64,000 bases of DNA from Pyrenophora tritici-repentis (GCF_003171515.1 NC_089390.1:4402001-4466000), one strand, 5' to 3'. Numbered from the stretch's first letter, positions 32,117 through 44,089 are shown. A program made the numbers and translations. The notes: a model not told the origin generated them from the sequence alone.

Positions 32117-33867
32117 ATGAGCGATAGCATGAGCATTCGCAGGGAGGAGGACCCGGCCTTCTGGGCGCCGGGTACTGTTACACTGGAGCAGGGTGAGTTG
32201 GTCGAGCCTGATATCGTCTTCGTGGCGTGCTAATGTTTCGCAGTCAACTCAGTGACATCAGGAGAGCTGATGCTCCACCCGGAGCCCAGCTCCGACCCCG
32301 ACGACCCGTTGAACTGGAGCACGATGCGAAAGCTGATCAACTTTTCCATGGTCGGATCCTTCGTTCTCTGGACTTTTGTCCAGCTCCAGGTCGGACCAAC
32401 AGCATGGGGACCCATGATGTCGCAACTTCATCTCTCAATCGACCAACTGAACCAGGGCAACGCCATGGTGGCTACCGGACTCGCTGTCGGCTGCATTTTG
32501 TTTGTGCCCTTTGTGCACAAGTACGGAAGACGCCCTCTCTATGTCATGAGCTCAGCGATGCAGTTGGCTTCAGTCATCTGGCAAGCCAAGACAAACACCT
32601 ACGGCGATCTGATGGGTGCCAGCACCATTAGCGGACTTGGAGGAGCTGTGGGTGAGGCCATTGTCCAAATCACCATCGCCGACGTCTTCTTCGTACACCA
32701 GCATGGAACCATGAACGCATGGTACCTGATCTTTACATCTGTGGGTGCTACTCTCGGACCGGTCGCCTCCGGCTTCATTGTGCAGAACCAAGGCTGGAGA
32801 TGGACTTGGTGGTATTGCACCATCTTCCTGTCCATCAATCTTTTCCTGGTCATCTTCTTCTTCGAAGAGTCCAAGTACGTGCCTGTAATCCAGGGTCATA
32901 GCGTGCACCACACGACTACTGAAACAGAGACACCGAAGAATGACCGCGCCGACGATTTTGAGCTAGACAAGAAAGCCCGCCGCGAGCAGCACGCTAGCGA
33001 ACTCCAAAGACTCGAGTCTAGAATCGACCCGACTCTGCCTAGGAAGACGTACCGCCAGCGCATGGCCCTTTACACAAAGTCTGAAGGCACAATCATCCAC
33101 CATTTCTACCAGCCAGTTATCATCTTGTTCACATTTCCAGCAGCTACCTACGCAGCGTTGACTTATGGTATGCTTTTGGCATGTCTGGCTCTGATGAGTT
33201 CGATGAGTGCCACCTACATGCTTCAGCCACCTTACAATTTCGGACCATCCGGCGTTGGACTCATCAACCTTGCCCCTTTCACTGGTTCGGCTATCGGATT
33301 CTTTGTCGGCGGTCCTATGAACGACTTGTCCATCAAGTATCTTGCAAAGCGCAACAAGGGTATTTACGAGCCTGAGATGCGATTATGGGTAGGCCTTGCA
33401 GCAGCAATTCTGCTACCGGCCGGTCTCATCATTTTCGGCGTTGGTCTGCAAAAGGTATTTTTAAATTTCTCTCCTATTCGATTCATCTCACTAACCATCT
33501 TTGGCAGGGCATGCATTACATGGTTATTTGCGTCGGCTTTGCCCTCTTTGGCTTCTGCTTCGTTTTCGCCAGCGGTGTCGCTCTCTCTTACACAACGGAT
33601 TGCTACCAGGAGATTCTCGGTGATGTGATGATTGGAGTCACTTTTGTGCGAAACGTCTTCTCCGTCGTCATCCTCTTCGCGCTCACCCCATGGATCAAGA
33701 GGAATGGCATTCAGAATGTGTGTCTTATAACGGCAGGCGTTTGCTTTGTAGTCCTTTTATTTCCCGTTCCCTTGCTCATCTGGGGCAAGCGCATTCGCAT
33801 CGCAACGGCGCAAAAGTACAGGCACATGGCGCTTCTTCAGCCATCTCATCGAACTGTAGAGAACTAG
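32117..33867 (+). CDS. MFS transporter, DHA1 type, 3 exons
   Basis: Exons 32117-32192, 32244-33454 and 33508-33867 (introns 51 and 53 nt) give 548 residues. The pre-TM1 motif SSDPDDPLNWS is followed by twelve hydrophobic segments. HKYGRRPLYV is the motif A equivalent after TM2. VGEAIVQITIADVFFVHQHG lies around TM4, and GATLGPVASGFI in TM5 is the antiporter motif C. A long charged cytosolic loop sits between TM6 and TM7. The first exon is short but splices in frame into the conserved N-terminus. The last exon holds TM11-12. Being divergent from an amidase and beside a Zn2Cys6 factor, it may move the amidase substrate or product, but no substrate can be assigned. Confidence 0.92.
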
Positions 33868-33938
33868 CAGAGCCAGCTCTGTGTTCTCTGTGCTATTACT
33901 CTCAAACGTCTTTTATTTGGGGCATGTCGCAGATTGCA

Positions 33939-35501
33939 TCATTGGGGGAGGCGGGGAATGATGTCGCACCAATGTATCTTATCCTCACAATCTCTCATAG
34001 ACCAAAATGCAGTCAACTGCTGTCTGACCCTTGCTCTGTATTCGCTCGAGAACTCAATGGCATCCTCAACCATGTCCATTACAACCTGACGCTTCGCCCG
34101 ACTGTCGAGCTCAAAGCAAGCAACCATGAAGTTGGCCCTGACAAAGGGCACTGTGCGCTGGGTGTACTCAAGCGTAAGACGCAGTTCATCGATAATCGCA
34201 TCCGCCAGAAGGGACCCTTTTGCCGTCTCGGTCCCATAGGGATGACGTAGTCGGTGTATGATTAGGAGCAGCGACCAACGATAGACCTTTGCTTGGCCCA
34301 ACAGGCTGACCACCTCTTCTTGTAGGAAGCGGGTGGCGTAGCCGTCCGGGAGTGTTGGCGTCCACTCGTCCACGGCACGCTCTATCTTGTCCAGAGCCCG
34401 TGCAATGTCCCCGAGATTGGGGTTCTCTTCATGGCACAGTGCGTGGCTGACGACACAGATGTCGTGCATATGCACTAGCAATGGTGAGGAGATGCCGAGA
34501 TAGCGGTCCACGAAGCCCTCGGGTCGTTGAACCAGGAAACGCAGGGTTGGTAACTCTGCCCGCAGCATGCATTCGTCAGCGTCCTCATGAATGAGACAGA
34601 TGACGAAGGCGTGTGAATCAGAATCAAGCTCCAACGATTGATGGTAGACGGGCTTGATGATGCTGAGGGAGTGCTGAGTAATGGTAAAGGCGGATCCGGT
34701 TATGTGTAGTGCAAACGTGATGGCGCTGATGGCAACGACGAGAATGATGGGAAGGTCACCAGGAGACATCTTGGTGACTGAGCGGAGCGTGGACACGGCA
34801 GATGCTGCGCGTCTATGGCCGATGAGTTGATCTTCCGGATATGGTTCCGGCGAGTATTCGCTGGTCAGAAGAGCCGCGGTGGCAATCAACGCGTCCTGGA
34901 TCCATGGTGAGGCGTCGTAAAGATGACGCGCGACAGCCTTGTGGTGGGCCAGGCGGAAGCTCGGAGCGATGAGGAATTGTTCAATACGCGGTCGGCCCTG
35001 TGAGATGCACGTGATGAGGTGCATCTCCCGCTCGCTGAGGCCCGCCAGTATCGAAGGCGATCTGACGAGAGAGACGAGCTCCACGCGGGGAGTGTGTGGA
35101 GAAGGCGCGGGGGTTATTTCTCCTGCCGAGTATGCGGGGGATGACGCGCAAGGGCTGGCTTCGCTACGGATCCAACGTCCCCGACGTGTAGTCGTATCCT
35201 CAGTGCGCGGGTATCGTGGTTTGCGACCGGCAGTTCCGACGGGCCTCAGGGTTTGGCATGGCTTCTGGAGTCGATGGCACCGTTCGCAGCTGTCCTGGCT
35301 AGGGATCCGGCGACACTTCTCTTTCACCGCATGGCACCTGTCGCACGCTCGTCTAGTCTTTGACCGGTCCATTGCAGACGATCCAAGGCGGGCCGTAGTG
35401 GGTTCATTACTGGACATTTGGCAGTGTTGCAAAGACCAGCTGTCAGCTAATCGGTGCGAAACACCGGCGGATTGCTGAGTAACCACCGGAACACGTGCCA
35501 T
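33939..35501 (-). CDS. Zn2Cys6 fungal transcription factor
   Basis: An intronless frame of 520 residues; a Met at 35417 would give 492. The Zn2Cys6 DNA-binding domain is complete: Cys53, Cys56, Cys63, Cys72, Cys75 and Cys82 (RACDRCHAVKEKC, then SCERCHRLQKPC), followed by a basic linker (GRKPRYPR). The rest is helical, typical of the fungal-specific regulatory region, with no separate recognisable domain. It is convergent with the MFS gene (71 bp between stops), consistent with a pathway-specific regulator of the amidase/MFS pair (inference). Confidence 0.88.
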   Translation of the reverse strand: MARVPVVTQQSAGVSHRLADSWSLQHCQMSSNEPTTARLGSSAMDRSKTRRACDRCHAVKEKCRRIPSQDSCERCHRLQKPCQTLRPVGTAGRKPRYPRTEDTTTRRGRWIRSEASPCASSPAYSAGEITPAPSPHTPRVELVSLVRSPSILAGLSEREMHLITCISQGRPRIEQFLIAPSFRLAHHKAVARHLYDASPWIQDALIATAALLTSEYSPEPYPEDQLIGHRRAASAVSTLRSVTKMSPGDLPIILVVAISAITFALHITGSAFTITQHSLSIIKPVYHQSLELDSDSHAFVICLIHEDADECMLRAELPTLRFLVQRPEGFVDRYLGISSPLLVHMHDICVVSHALCHEENPNLGDIARALDKIERAVDEWTPTLPDGYATRFLQEEVVSLLGQAKVYRWSLLLIIHRLRHPYGTETAKGSLLADAIIDELRLTLEYTQRTVPFVRANFMVACFELDSRAKRQVVMDMVEDAIEFSSEYRARVRQQLTAFWSMRDCEDKIHWCDIIPRLPQ

Positions 35502-35692
35502 CCGAGCCGATTACCTCGGGGGGAGGGGAGCTTGGATTAAGTTTACGCGGTAGGTGCACGGGACAGAATATGGGTGATGGGATAGAGGGCGCTGGATGGA
35601 TTACAACATTTGATTTGCGTCGTCTTATCGTGTACATGTGAAATCTAACAGGATGATCTGCACATGTCTATACCAATTAGTCAAAGGCTAAC

Positions 35693-36691
35693 TTAGTGGG
35701 CATGGTCCTCGCCGCATCCACAATCTAGGCCAAAGTCGCGTCGTGCCTGCTTTGCCTGCTCCTGCCAGGGCTGCAACTTAATCTCCCGCCTTGGCTTCCG
35801 CTCCCACGCTCGCTGGCTGAGAGCCCCCTTTTCATTCAATTCAACGAGTGCATCCAACCAAGCCGCAAGCCTGTATCCAGCTTTGGCAAGCTGCTTGGTG
35901 ACGACGGGAATCACGGAATTATAGTACGCCCCTGACAGTTCTTGAGCGAAGACGGCATCGGGACCATTGGGAATGACGGTGCTGCAGACGAAAGCGTTGG
36001 TGTCCCGCGCCCATGTCATGGAGCTGTTGATAGCATCTGTCGCCTTCAAACCTGCCAGCCACTGCTTGCTCTCCGCCATGAACTTTCCCTTCTTGACCTC
36101 CGCCGTAAGGTTGTTCGACAATGCGAGTGCAGTGGCCTGTGAGAAGGCCCCATACGCCTTTTGTGGAATAGCTGTATCCCAGATGGAATGAAGGTTTGTT
36201 GAGACGCCGTTGAAGGTGACGTTGATAAGGTTGCCCCCCACCGCAAGATTCTCGACGTGTAGCGGTTGGTGCATGTCGCCGACAAAGTGAATGATCCACT
36301 TTAGGGCTTTTTGCTGCTCGGTGGACCCGACTGAGCTTTGAAAGGCGCGGCTAGAGTAGTTGGCAAGGGCGGATACAATGCAGCCTTCTTCTGGACAATC
36401 CCGATCAAAGTCCACGTTGCAGCTTTCCGGTGGATTGTCCAGCGCATCAAGATAGTGGTAGACGGCGGAGAATTGGCCTCCCTTCTCACTGCGGTAGCTA
36501 TCAGCCCACGTGGCAACGTTGGCTAGATACGCAGACGAACTGTCGCCCAAGAGGTCTTGAGCGAATTTGGCAGTCTTGTTCGAGACAAAGTTTTGTGCCA
36601 TGTAGGCGACTGCTGTATGGCCCAGCGAGCCCCAAGCGGAGGCATATGGGGCGGCTGCAAGTAGTGTAAGGAGAGACTTGGAAACAGCCAT
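35693..36691 (-). CDS. Secreted S1/P1-type zinc nuclease
   Basis: Intronless, 332 residues from the ATG at 36691. A signal peptide (AVSKSLLTLLAAAPYASA) ends exactly before Trp of WGSLGHTAVAYMAQ, and in this family the mature N-terminal Trp ligates zinc. Further ligand regions are WADSYRS, YHYLDALDNPP, WIIHFVGDMHQPLHVENL and LHSIWDTAI. Cysteines in CNVDFDRDCPEEGC are conserved for disulfides. The enzyme degrades single-stranded DNA and RNA and releases phosphate outside the cell. Length agrees with fungal S1/P1 nucleases. The upstream in-frame ATG at 36775 would hide the signal peptide and is rejected. Confidence 0.95.
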   Translation of the reverse strand: MAVSKSLLTLLAAAPYASAWGSLGHTAVAYMAQNFVSNKTAKFAQDLLGDSSSAYLANVATWADSYRSEKGGQFSAVYHYLDALDNPPESCNVDFDRDCPEEGCIVSALANYSSRAFQSSVGSTEQQKALKWIIHFVGDMHQPLHVENLAVGGNLINVTFNGVSTNLHSIWDTAIPQKAYGAFSQATALALSNNLTAEVKKGKFMAESKQWLAGLKATDAINSSMTWARDTNAFVCSTVIPNGPDAVFAQELSGAYYNSVIPVVTKQLAKAGYRLAAWLDALVELNEKGALSQRAWERKPRREIKLQPWQEQAKQARRDFGLDCGCGEDHAH

Positions 36692-37185
36692 CTTGATATT
36701 TTGGAACTCTCCAGAAGATTGCTTGTTATGGTACTGGCAGAGATTGTAGGTAGGCAGGGCTGGATCCAAGAGCATGTCAGCTTATAAGCATTACAGTGCC
36801 TAGCTACCATGATGTGATGAACCAATTATTTCGTAAAACCCGGGCATGTCCGTCCTCGCCACGATGCTTGGTTACGATCTTGTACAGGTCGCGGAGATAT
36901 TAGCCCAAATAGGAAGGTGCTAGACCCAGAAAGGTAGGTGCTTGGCGGCAATCTGTGGCTTCAGCCCCAGGTATAGAGCACGCTGTGGCATTGATTGGAC
37001 CTGAACGATACCATAGACCGGAGATGACAATCAGAAGAGGATGCTGGTTGAAGAAGAATTTTGCAATTGTCTAGTGCAATAGATGACTGGCTAATGCAGG
37101 CTGACAATAATCCATAGACAGCTAGGGTATCACAAATAATGAGTCGCCAAACTCCAGATGTAAATGCACTTGTCCTTTATTCGGT
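36692..37185. other. Intergenic
   Basis: Nuclease promoter and 3' flank of the Derlin gene; nothing else seen. Confidence 0.5.
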
Positions 37186-38050
37186 TCACTGAGCAGGCGC
37201 AGTCTCGACCGGGTCATTGTGGTCGACATCCATAGGTACCTCGTCCTCTGTTTGCTCTTCCACAGGAGCTGGACGTCCTTGAATCAGGCGAATCCACCAG
37301 GCGGGAGGGTCGAGAGGGCTGTGGTTGTTGTGCAGCGGCGGGTAGATGTCGTTGAAGTAGTACCAAACTGCCGGTATTAGTACGAGTTAAAAAGAGCGGG
37401 AACTGCGGGGTCTTACTGTGGCCAACGACGATGCCGCACATCTCATCTTTGGGCACGGTGCCATGCATGATGAGCGAAAATGCCAACAGCACCCAAGGAA
37501 GGTACGGCGCCTTGAAGACGAGCAAGCCTAGGAAGCTGAGCATGGTATCCGGGTTCTTTCTGCTCCAGATGTAGATGAGGGTGCTTGATAGGGCCGAGCC
37601 GAGGAAAGCCATGGAAAACATGGGTGCGATGCAGAGGAGGAGCGTGGAGGCGAATGTGAGGAGCCAGGCAAAGTGTGCTGTGGAGCGACCAGACGACTCC
37701 TCGAGGAGTCGCGCATAGCGCTGGAGGAAGAATATGTGGTAGAGAAGGTCGAGACTGAGGGGACCGAAGTAGAAGAAGGTTGTGAGTAATCGCCAGTACT
37801 ACCCTGAGTCAGCCGCCAGTCCATCCATGACTACATCGACTGTACATACCTGGCTCTTGAAGAAGACTGTCCGAACGCTGTAGAACAGCTGGAAGGGTGA
37901 AATGATGTGACATTGCACCAACACACTAGCACTCAACGCCGCCGTCATCCACCACCGAGTACAGATGGGCATCTCGTAGAACCACTGCTCGAGTGGAAAG
38001 CCGCCAACCCCTCCCATCATGCCATCCCCGCCTTGAAGTACGTTTGCCAT
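37186..38050 (-). CDS. Derlin (Der1-like ERAD membrane protein), 3 exons
   Basis: Exons 38050-37850, 37798-37417 and 37367-37186 (introns 51 and 49 nt) give 254 residues. Derlins are inactive rhomboid-fold proteins of the ER that help move misfolded proteins to the cytosol for degradation. Recognisable blocks are EQWFYEMPICTRWWMTAALS, then FYSVRTVFFKSQYWRLLTTF across the first intron, FFYFGPLSLDLLYHIFFLQR, and PYLPWVLLAFSLIMHG. The C-terminal exon holds PPAWWIRLIQG and an acidic tail. It is divergent from the CENP-A gene. Confidence 0.93.
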
Positions 38051-38667
38051 GTTGATGCGCTGCCGGTGTGCGCCGGGACGGATATAGGTTGATGCTATAA
38101 CAGAGTCGGTTGGATTAGGGTGTCAAGGCGAACATGTAGTCAATCAATGTTGAACCTCAGTATATTCAGCCAAGGGGACAGGTGTCGGCTCAGCAAGCGT
38201 AGTGACGCCGGCGGACAGTGAGCGTTGCCATGTGGCTACTGGCTACGTAACTTGTCCGATGTAGCGCCAAGGCGCTAGTCTAATCTAATCAGTTTGCGGT
38301 TCGTGGGTCGCCCTTCCCGCCAGCGTGAAAGACAAGGTCCAAGCTCCTGCCCTTTGCGACCAGCCACATTCATTCCCAACCCCTCGAGCGCAAAAGATAG
38401 AACAGCAATACTCGAGGCTAAGAATGCGCCCGTGCCTTATCCGACTCTAGCACCCCGCTCCTCATCATCATCATCATCATCATCGCCTATCCCTGAAATC
38501 CACCGCATCCGCTTGAACCTATTCATAATTTACTTGGTTGTTTGACGCGCCCAAGTCGAGCCACTCCACGCGCAATACACGCGTCGCGCTTCTTCGCGCC
38601 TGTTTGTCTCACTTGATTTGTTTGATCAACTCTACGCATTGCGCCATCTCCACAAACCAGAATTGTA
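38051..38667. promoter_or_regulatory. Divergent intergenic region of Derlin and CENP-A genes
   Basis: 617 bp, including a CAT/TCA trinucleotide microsatellite at about 38461-38485. No specific site is claimed. Confidence 0.5.
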
Positions 38668-39226
38668 ATGGCACCAAAATCGCCAGCGAGGCGCAATAAG
38701 GCGCGTCCATCGCGGGGTGGAAGAGTGAGCGTCGGAAGCAGAAAGGAATCCGGGAAGCGACGTACGTGGTTGAGTTGAAATTGGAACCCGTCTTGCAGCT
38801 TGACTGACACATGACAGTTGGACAGCCAGGCCCTGCTCCAGACCGCGCGAAGAAGCGGTACAAGCCCGGTACAGTCGCGCTCCGTGAAATCAAACGATAC
38901 CAGAAGACGACAGATCTGCTCCTTCTCAAACTACCATTTCAGCGACTCGTAAGCACCGCCATTGTCGCATTAGGCTCCACCACCATAACTCCATGCTGAC
39001 CCTCGGATAGGTGCGTGAAATCGCCCAATCCGTCACAACCGAAGACGGTCCCAATCGATGGCAAAGTCAGGCCATCATGGCACTCCAAGAAGCCACCGAA
39101 GCTTTCCTTGTCAACCTTTTCCACGATGCAAATCTCTGTGCCATTCACGCCAAGCGCGTCACTATCCAACAAAAGGACATACAGCTCGCGCGTCGCCTGC
39201 GCGCAGCATGGGGTGCGCCGGTTTGA
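38668..39226 (+). CDS. cenpA: Centromeric histone H3 variant CENP-A (Cse4), 3 exons
   Basis: Exons 38668-38761, 38818-38948 and 39011-39226 (introns 56 and 62 nt) give 146 residues. CENP-A replaces H3 in centromeric nucleosomes and specifies the kinetochore site. The basic N-terminal tail is unlike H3. The histone fold starts at [15 protein letters not shown], continues through [17 protein letters not shown], and ends [20 protein letters not shown] and [25 protein letters not shown] hallmarks against H3 are a longer loop 1 (TTEDGPNRW instead of the H3 sequence), Trp in place of Phe there, and the divergent tail. No single frame covers the gene; the final exon alone would look like a bare histone fragment. 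Confidence 0.95.
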
Positions 39227-40102
39227 TCGAGGCAGGTTTCGCGTGTTGGCAGATACCCATTCTTTACTTCCATTGGACTCGCTGTTGAACGAGGAGGCTA
39301 CGTGTATTTGCTTTGCTGGTCCGCTTTGGATGCAAGTCTTCATATCGTCTTTGGGTGGACGAGTAGACGTGATTGGCGTTTCAGGGCGCTTGAATTTGTT
39401 GGCAGACATATCTGCTACCTGTTATTTTTTGGTTTTATTGTTTTTGATCTGCATGACTCTGTTCAGTGCGAGGTTGTTGAGTCTGGAGTTGGAGCAAATC
39501 GCACACGAGGCCGTGTTAGATGCCGATGCTGAAATATTCAAAGGTTCCAATCCAACTATCGATGCACACATGCGGTCGTGTCCTGTGCAAAATTAGCCCA
39601 TCTTTGGTCCGACGGTGATGACGCACAATGACCCGCGCGGTTAGAGCTATATGTTGAACCGAGTACAGTTCAGACGGGACCTCGGAATATGTCCTTATCT
39701 TATCATCGGCAACCTCACACCTTCCATATCCGCCTCCAGGTACAATGCTCGTATTTCACTCAACTGGTAAACCATCATGCAAAACCCCATGTAATTCAGG
39801 TATCTAGATGACGAAAAGCCTCCTTGGCAGCCTTGGCTATGCATCTTCTCCACCCGTAAGCACCTCGCTACAAAGCACTACATCGTCACCGACAGTGGGT
39901 TTGCGCGGGTAGACATGTACGCTTAGCTCAACAAGGAAGCTCAGGCTCTCAATGTCTGTAGATCCAATCATGTCCCCGCGCCCGGTGAGAGCACCACGGT
40001 TCCATGCCTCGTAGTTTAAAGAGAGCGTCCGCTACTTTGACACGATGTACAGTTCCAGGGACCTCCCGCAAACTGCGCAGCTGCTTTCATCGTCTCGTCA
40101 CC
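39227..40102. other. Intergenic
   Basis: No gene recognised between the CENP-A stop and the carboxypeptidase start. Confidence 0.5.
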
Positions 40103-42120
40103 ATGGTCCTAGCCAGGCTTTCGTTGCTGGGAACAGTCGGTCTTTTGAGCGGCCTTGTCAATGCCCAATTCCCTCCGAAACCAGAGGATGTGACCGTTCT
40201 AGAGTCGAAGCTGGAAGAGGGCGTGAGGGTTTCGTACAAAGAGGTATGCTAGCTTTCCTGGACACGATTGTTTCCCAAACTCACCCGTCAACAGACCAAC
40301 CTCTGCGAAACTACAGAAGGTGTTCGCAGTTTCTCCGGCTATGTTCATCTTCCTGCTGGAGCGCTCGCAGACCTCGGCGTCCAAAACCAGACATATGAGA
40401 TCAACACGCACTTTTGGTTTTTCGAGTCAAGAAAAGATCCTGCAAACGCACCCCTGTCAATATGGATGAATGGTAAGCTGCTCATTCAAGGCTTCGATGC
40501 TCGACGCTGACATGAGACGAGGTGGGCCTGGTTCCAGTTCCATGCTCGGGCTTCTACGCGAAAACGGGCCTTGCCATGTCGGTTCCGACTCCAACAGCAC
40601 CTATCTCAATGAGTGGTCGTGGAATAATGAGGGTATGCATACTCATATCCCAAGCTTCGCGACTTGTTCTGACAAACACAGTCAACATGCTATATCTTGA
40701 TCAGCCGGTGCAGGTTGGACTGAGCTACGACAAATTGGTCAACATCACCAGTGACCTCTCTACCGGACAAGTGAAAGTTGTAGACTTCACAAACGGATCC
40801 GTCCCGGAACAGAATAACACCTTTTATGTCGGCACGTACCCTAGCCAAAACTCCAATCTCACCACTCGCGGCACAGAGAACTCTGCACGAGCGCTGTGGA
40901 ACTTTGCCCAGGTCTGGTTCCAAGAGTTTCCCGAACATAAGCCCAACGATGACAGGATCTCTATTTCAACCGAGTCGTACGGAGGACGCTACGGACCTGC
41001 TTTTGCTGCCTACTTCCAGGAACAGAACGACAAGATCAAGAACGGAACTTGGACTGAAGTTGGACAGACCCATATTCTTCATCTTGATACACTGCTCATC
41101 ATCAATGGCTGTATCGACCGCTACGTTCAATGGCCAGGCTACCCCATGATGGCGTACAACAACACATATGGTATCAAGGCCATCAATGAGTCTCGTTACG
41201 AGGAAGCACTCAACAACCTCTACCGCCCCAGCGGCTGCCTTTCGCAAATCGAAAACTGCCGTAACCTGAGTCTCATATACGACCCCACCAACCAAGGTTT
41301 CAACACCACAGTCAACAAAGTATGCCAAGCAGCCGAAACATTTTGTTCCACAACAATCCGCGACCCCTACTTCGACACAGACGTAAACTACTACGACATC
41401 TCCGCGCCCGGCACAGCATCCTTCCCGCGCCCATACTACCAAGGTTTCCTAAGCCAACCTCACGTCCAACAAGCCCTCGGCGTCCCCCTCAACTGGACGC
41501 AATCCAATTCCGCCGTCTCAACCGCCTTCCGCGCCATCGGCGACTACCCCCGCCCCGGCTGGAAAGAAGATTTAGGCTACTTATTAGAATCCGGAATTAA
41601 AGTAACGCTCGTCTACGGCGACAGAGACTACGCTTGTAACTGGTACGGCGGTGAACTCCTCTCCCTCGCCATCCCTTACGATAACACGACCGCCTTCGCC
41701 GCCGCGGGATACGCCCCCGTCATCGTAAACGAGACTTACATTGGCGGCCAGGTGCGTCAATATGGTAATTTATCTTTTACCCGCGTGTATGAAGCTGGTC
41801 ATGAGGTTCCTGCGTACCAACCCGAGACTGCGTATAAGATTTTTACTCGCGCGCTGTTTAATCGCGACATCGCCACTGGCAACGTTTCCACAGCCGTGAA
41901 TCCTGCGTACGCTACTGATGGGCCGAGTAGTGTGGCAAATATTACAAACGAGCCTATTGTTGATGAGGGCGCGCAGTGTTATGTGCTTGATCCTGATACT
42001 TGTACTGAGGAGCAGTATGAATCTGTCGTTAATGGGTCGGCACTGGTGAGAAATTGGATTGTTGTGGATGCTAATACTACGTATTTGTTTCCGGAGCTGG
42101 GGGATAATGGGGGTTATTAA
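40103..42120 (+). CDS. Secreted serine carboxypeptidase (S10 family), 4 exons
   Basis: Exons 40103-40243, 40295-40472, 40522-40632 and 40682-42120 (introns 51, 49 and 49 nt) give 622 residues. S10 enzymes remove C-terminal amino acids at acid pH. The signal peptide [20 protein letters not shown] is followed by many N-glycosylation sites. [11 protein letters not shown], rebuilt across an intron, is the oxyanion-hole motif. The nucleophile is Ser242 in [11 protein letters not shown], the Asp lies in [11 protein letters not shown], and the His in [11 protein letters not shown] frame running from 40522 straight through intron 3 is an artefact that would break the GGPGSS context. There is no GPI signal or C-terminal TM helix, so it is probably extracellular or vacuolar. 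Confidence 0.95.
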
Positions 42121-42622
42121 GACGGGGGTTTGGGGTAGGGTTGGTAGAGGGGTAGTTAGTGGGGCTTGACGTGGGTATCAAGATACTATGTGATTGTTCT
42201 AGATAGAGATAGTATAACTTACCTACCCGCCTCTAATCAATAAAACACCAATGATCGCACTTGTACAGCTTGCGGTAGAGACTCGCGTTGCTTTCCCACA
42301 TACTTTTGATATCTTGGCACTACTTTCCATCTTCGGTAGGATTGACACTAAGAGTTCAGCTCATATGCTATAACCACTTGCAACATCTCCATCACCCACA
42401 CTTCTCTTTATCCGCCCCTACCCTCCTCATCGACACGGAGTTCAATAAAACGGCTTATGCTCGGATGGAAATGTGTACCTGTGACGTCATGACTTACCCC
42501 ATCCACTAGTAATTGCTTCTTCGCATACGTGAACCGTGAAACGAAAACACTCTCCCCTCGCCTTACTTACCTCCCCCCTCCACCCTCCACCCACCGCTTC
42601 TCTCTCCCTCCCACAACCCAAA
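42121..42622. other. Intergenic
   Basis: No gene recognised. Confidence 0.5.
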
Positions 42623-43240
42623 ATGTCTAAACCCCAAACCACACTCACACCCTTCCAAACCCATCTCCTTTTCTTCTCCACCTCAGCCCCCCGACCGCGT
42701 CTAACCCTCACCTCCGCCCTCCTCGCCAGCCTGAACCTCGGCCTCAACCTCCCCCTCGCCATCCTCCTCAGCCTCTCCCTCCGCATCCTGTACGCACCTT
42801 ACCCATTCTTCTGGTCACGCATATACATCGACGAGATACCGCCTTCCCTCCACCGTACACAGCTCAGTTCGGCCGTGCTGGCGAGCGGGAAAACGGGGTG
42901 GACGTGCTCGGAGCTGCTGGGGCTGTTGGAACAGTCCGGGGAGGAAGGGGGCAAGGGGGTTGGGGGTGCGAAGGGCTGGATAAACCACAAAATCAATCAA
43001 GGGCATATAATAGGTTTTTGGACCATGGCCGCGAATTCAAGGACAAATGTTATGAGAAGAGAGGATGTAGAGAGGTTTCAACAAGGGGGTTGGGAGACTG
43101 CTGTTGCGGAGAGGAGGAGGGGGAGGGGTGATGTGCTGCCGGTTTGGAGGGGGGGACCAGGTTGGGTGGGCGGGCATGCGTGGGTTGTGAAGAGGGGGTT
43201 TGGGGTGCAGGTTTATGAGTGTGGGAGGAAGGTGGAGTAG
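42623..43240 (+). CDS. Hypothetical protein with N-terminal hydrophobic segment
   Basis: From the ATG at 42623 the frame gives 205 residues (234 if the ATG at 42536 is used). A Leu-rich hydrophobic stretch (LASLNLGLNLPLAILLSLSL) is followed by WSRIYIDEIPPSLHRTQLSS and a Gly/Arg-rich C-terminal half with many Trp (WINHKINQGHIIGFWTMAAN). The segment TGWTCSELLGLLEQ suggests a small helical domain. The frame is supported by consistent codon use and this block structure, but no family is recognised. The skewed Arg/Gly-rich end raises the chance that the stop or an intron is misplaced. Confidence 0.45.
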   Translation: MSKPQTTLTPFQTHLLFFSTSAPRPRLTLTSALLASLNLGLNLPLAILLSLSLRILYAPYPFFWSRIYIDEIPPSLHRTQLSSAVLASGKTGWTCSELLGLLEQSGEEGGKGVGGAKGWINHKINQGHIIGFWTMAANSRTNVMRREDVERFQQGGWETAVAERRRGRGDVLPVWRGGPGWVGGHAWVVKRGFGVQVYECGRKVE

Positions 43241-44089
43241 GTAGGTAGGTGGAGAGGTTAGGCGCTGCGAATGTTGGGCGGATAAGAGGTTTGAGATGGG
43301 TGTGCGTGGTTTCGGAGAAGTGTCGTTTTCTGCATTGGGCTTGTTTGTAACTGTTCAGCGTGGTTGTTACAGAGTTTGCTCTTGGTATCGTACCGTACCC
43401 GTCTCACTCTTCCGCTGCGGGAGCAGCCTAGCTCCGGGGTGGACGGAGAGCCGCTTATAGAGCTTTCCGCTTGTGTATAAATCACTTACTAAGATGTATG
43501 TAAACAGATAATCCTTAGTCCTACATACTCTAGTCGCAATACGTATTTCCAATCGACAGGCAAAATCGCCAGAAAAACGGTGCCCAGCCGGTCTGGCCCG
43601 TTATCAGACGCAAGGCGTTGGCAGGGTTCGCGTTAATAATCTGCCGAGATTCGGCAGACCCGCTTTTCGTCTTTGCTCTGACGTAGCTGTAGGGCAATTC
43701 CGCGCTCACGTAACATGGTGCTGAAGATTGTTCATCCTGATTCCTTTAGACTGGCGATGATGGGATGCATGAAAGAAAATATGCTGCTGCTATGTATCTT
43801 CAAACTACTATTCACGTCAGGCTGACGCTGTGTTCGGCTGTCTCTCATCGTAAGGTGCTGCTCTTCCTTGTACCATCTGTTTCCGGACGCGCATCGAAAG
43901 TTGAGTAGTGGCGTTACTCATCTATCAACGGCACAACCTCGGAGCGATACTTTCTTGAAAGCGAAAAAGAATATCTACCCTAGACGACGGTGCATGCTGC
44001 AGATTTTGTATCCTGTGAATCTGGTACTTTTTCTTTAAGTAAAAAAACCTCCTCCCCCGCGACTATCATAACGACAGGCAACCCCGACC
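43241..44089. other. Intergenic
   Basis: No gene recognised; includes the promoter of the DHA2 transporter. Confidence 0.5.

Noticed and set aside
40522..42120. Single long frame covering most of the carboxypeptidase
   Set aside because: It reads exon 3 in the wrong frame and translates intron 3. The four-exon model restores the WMNGGPGSSS motif and the signal peptide.
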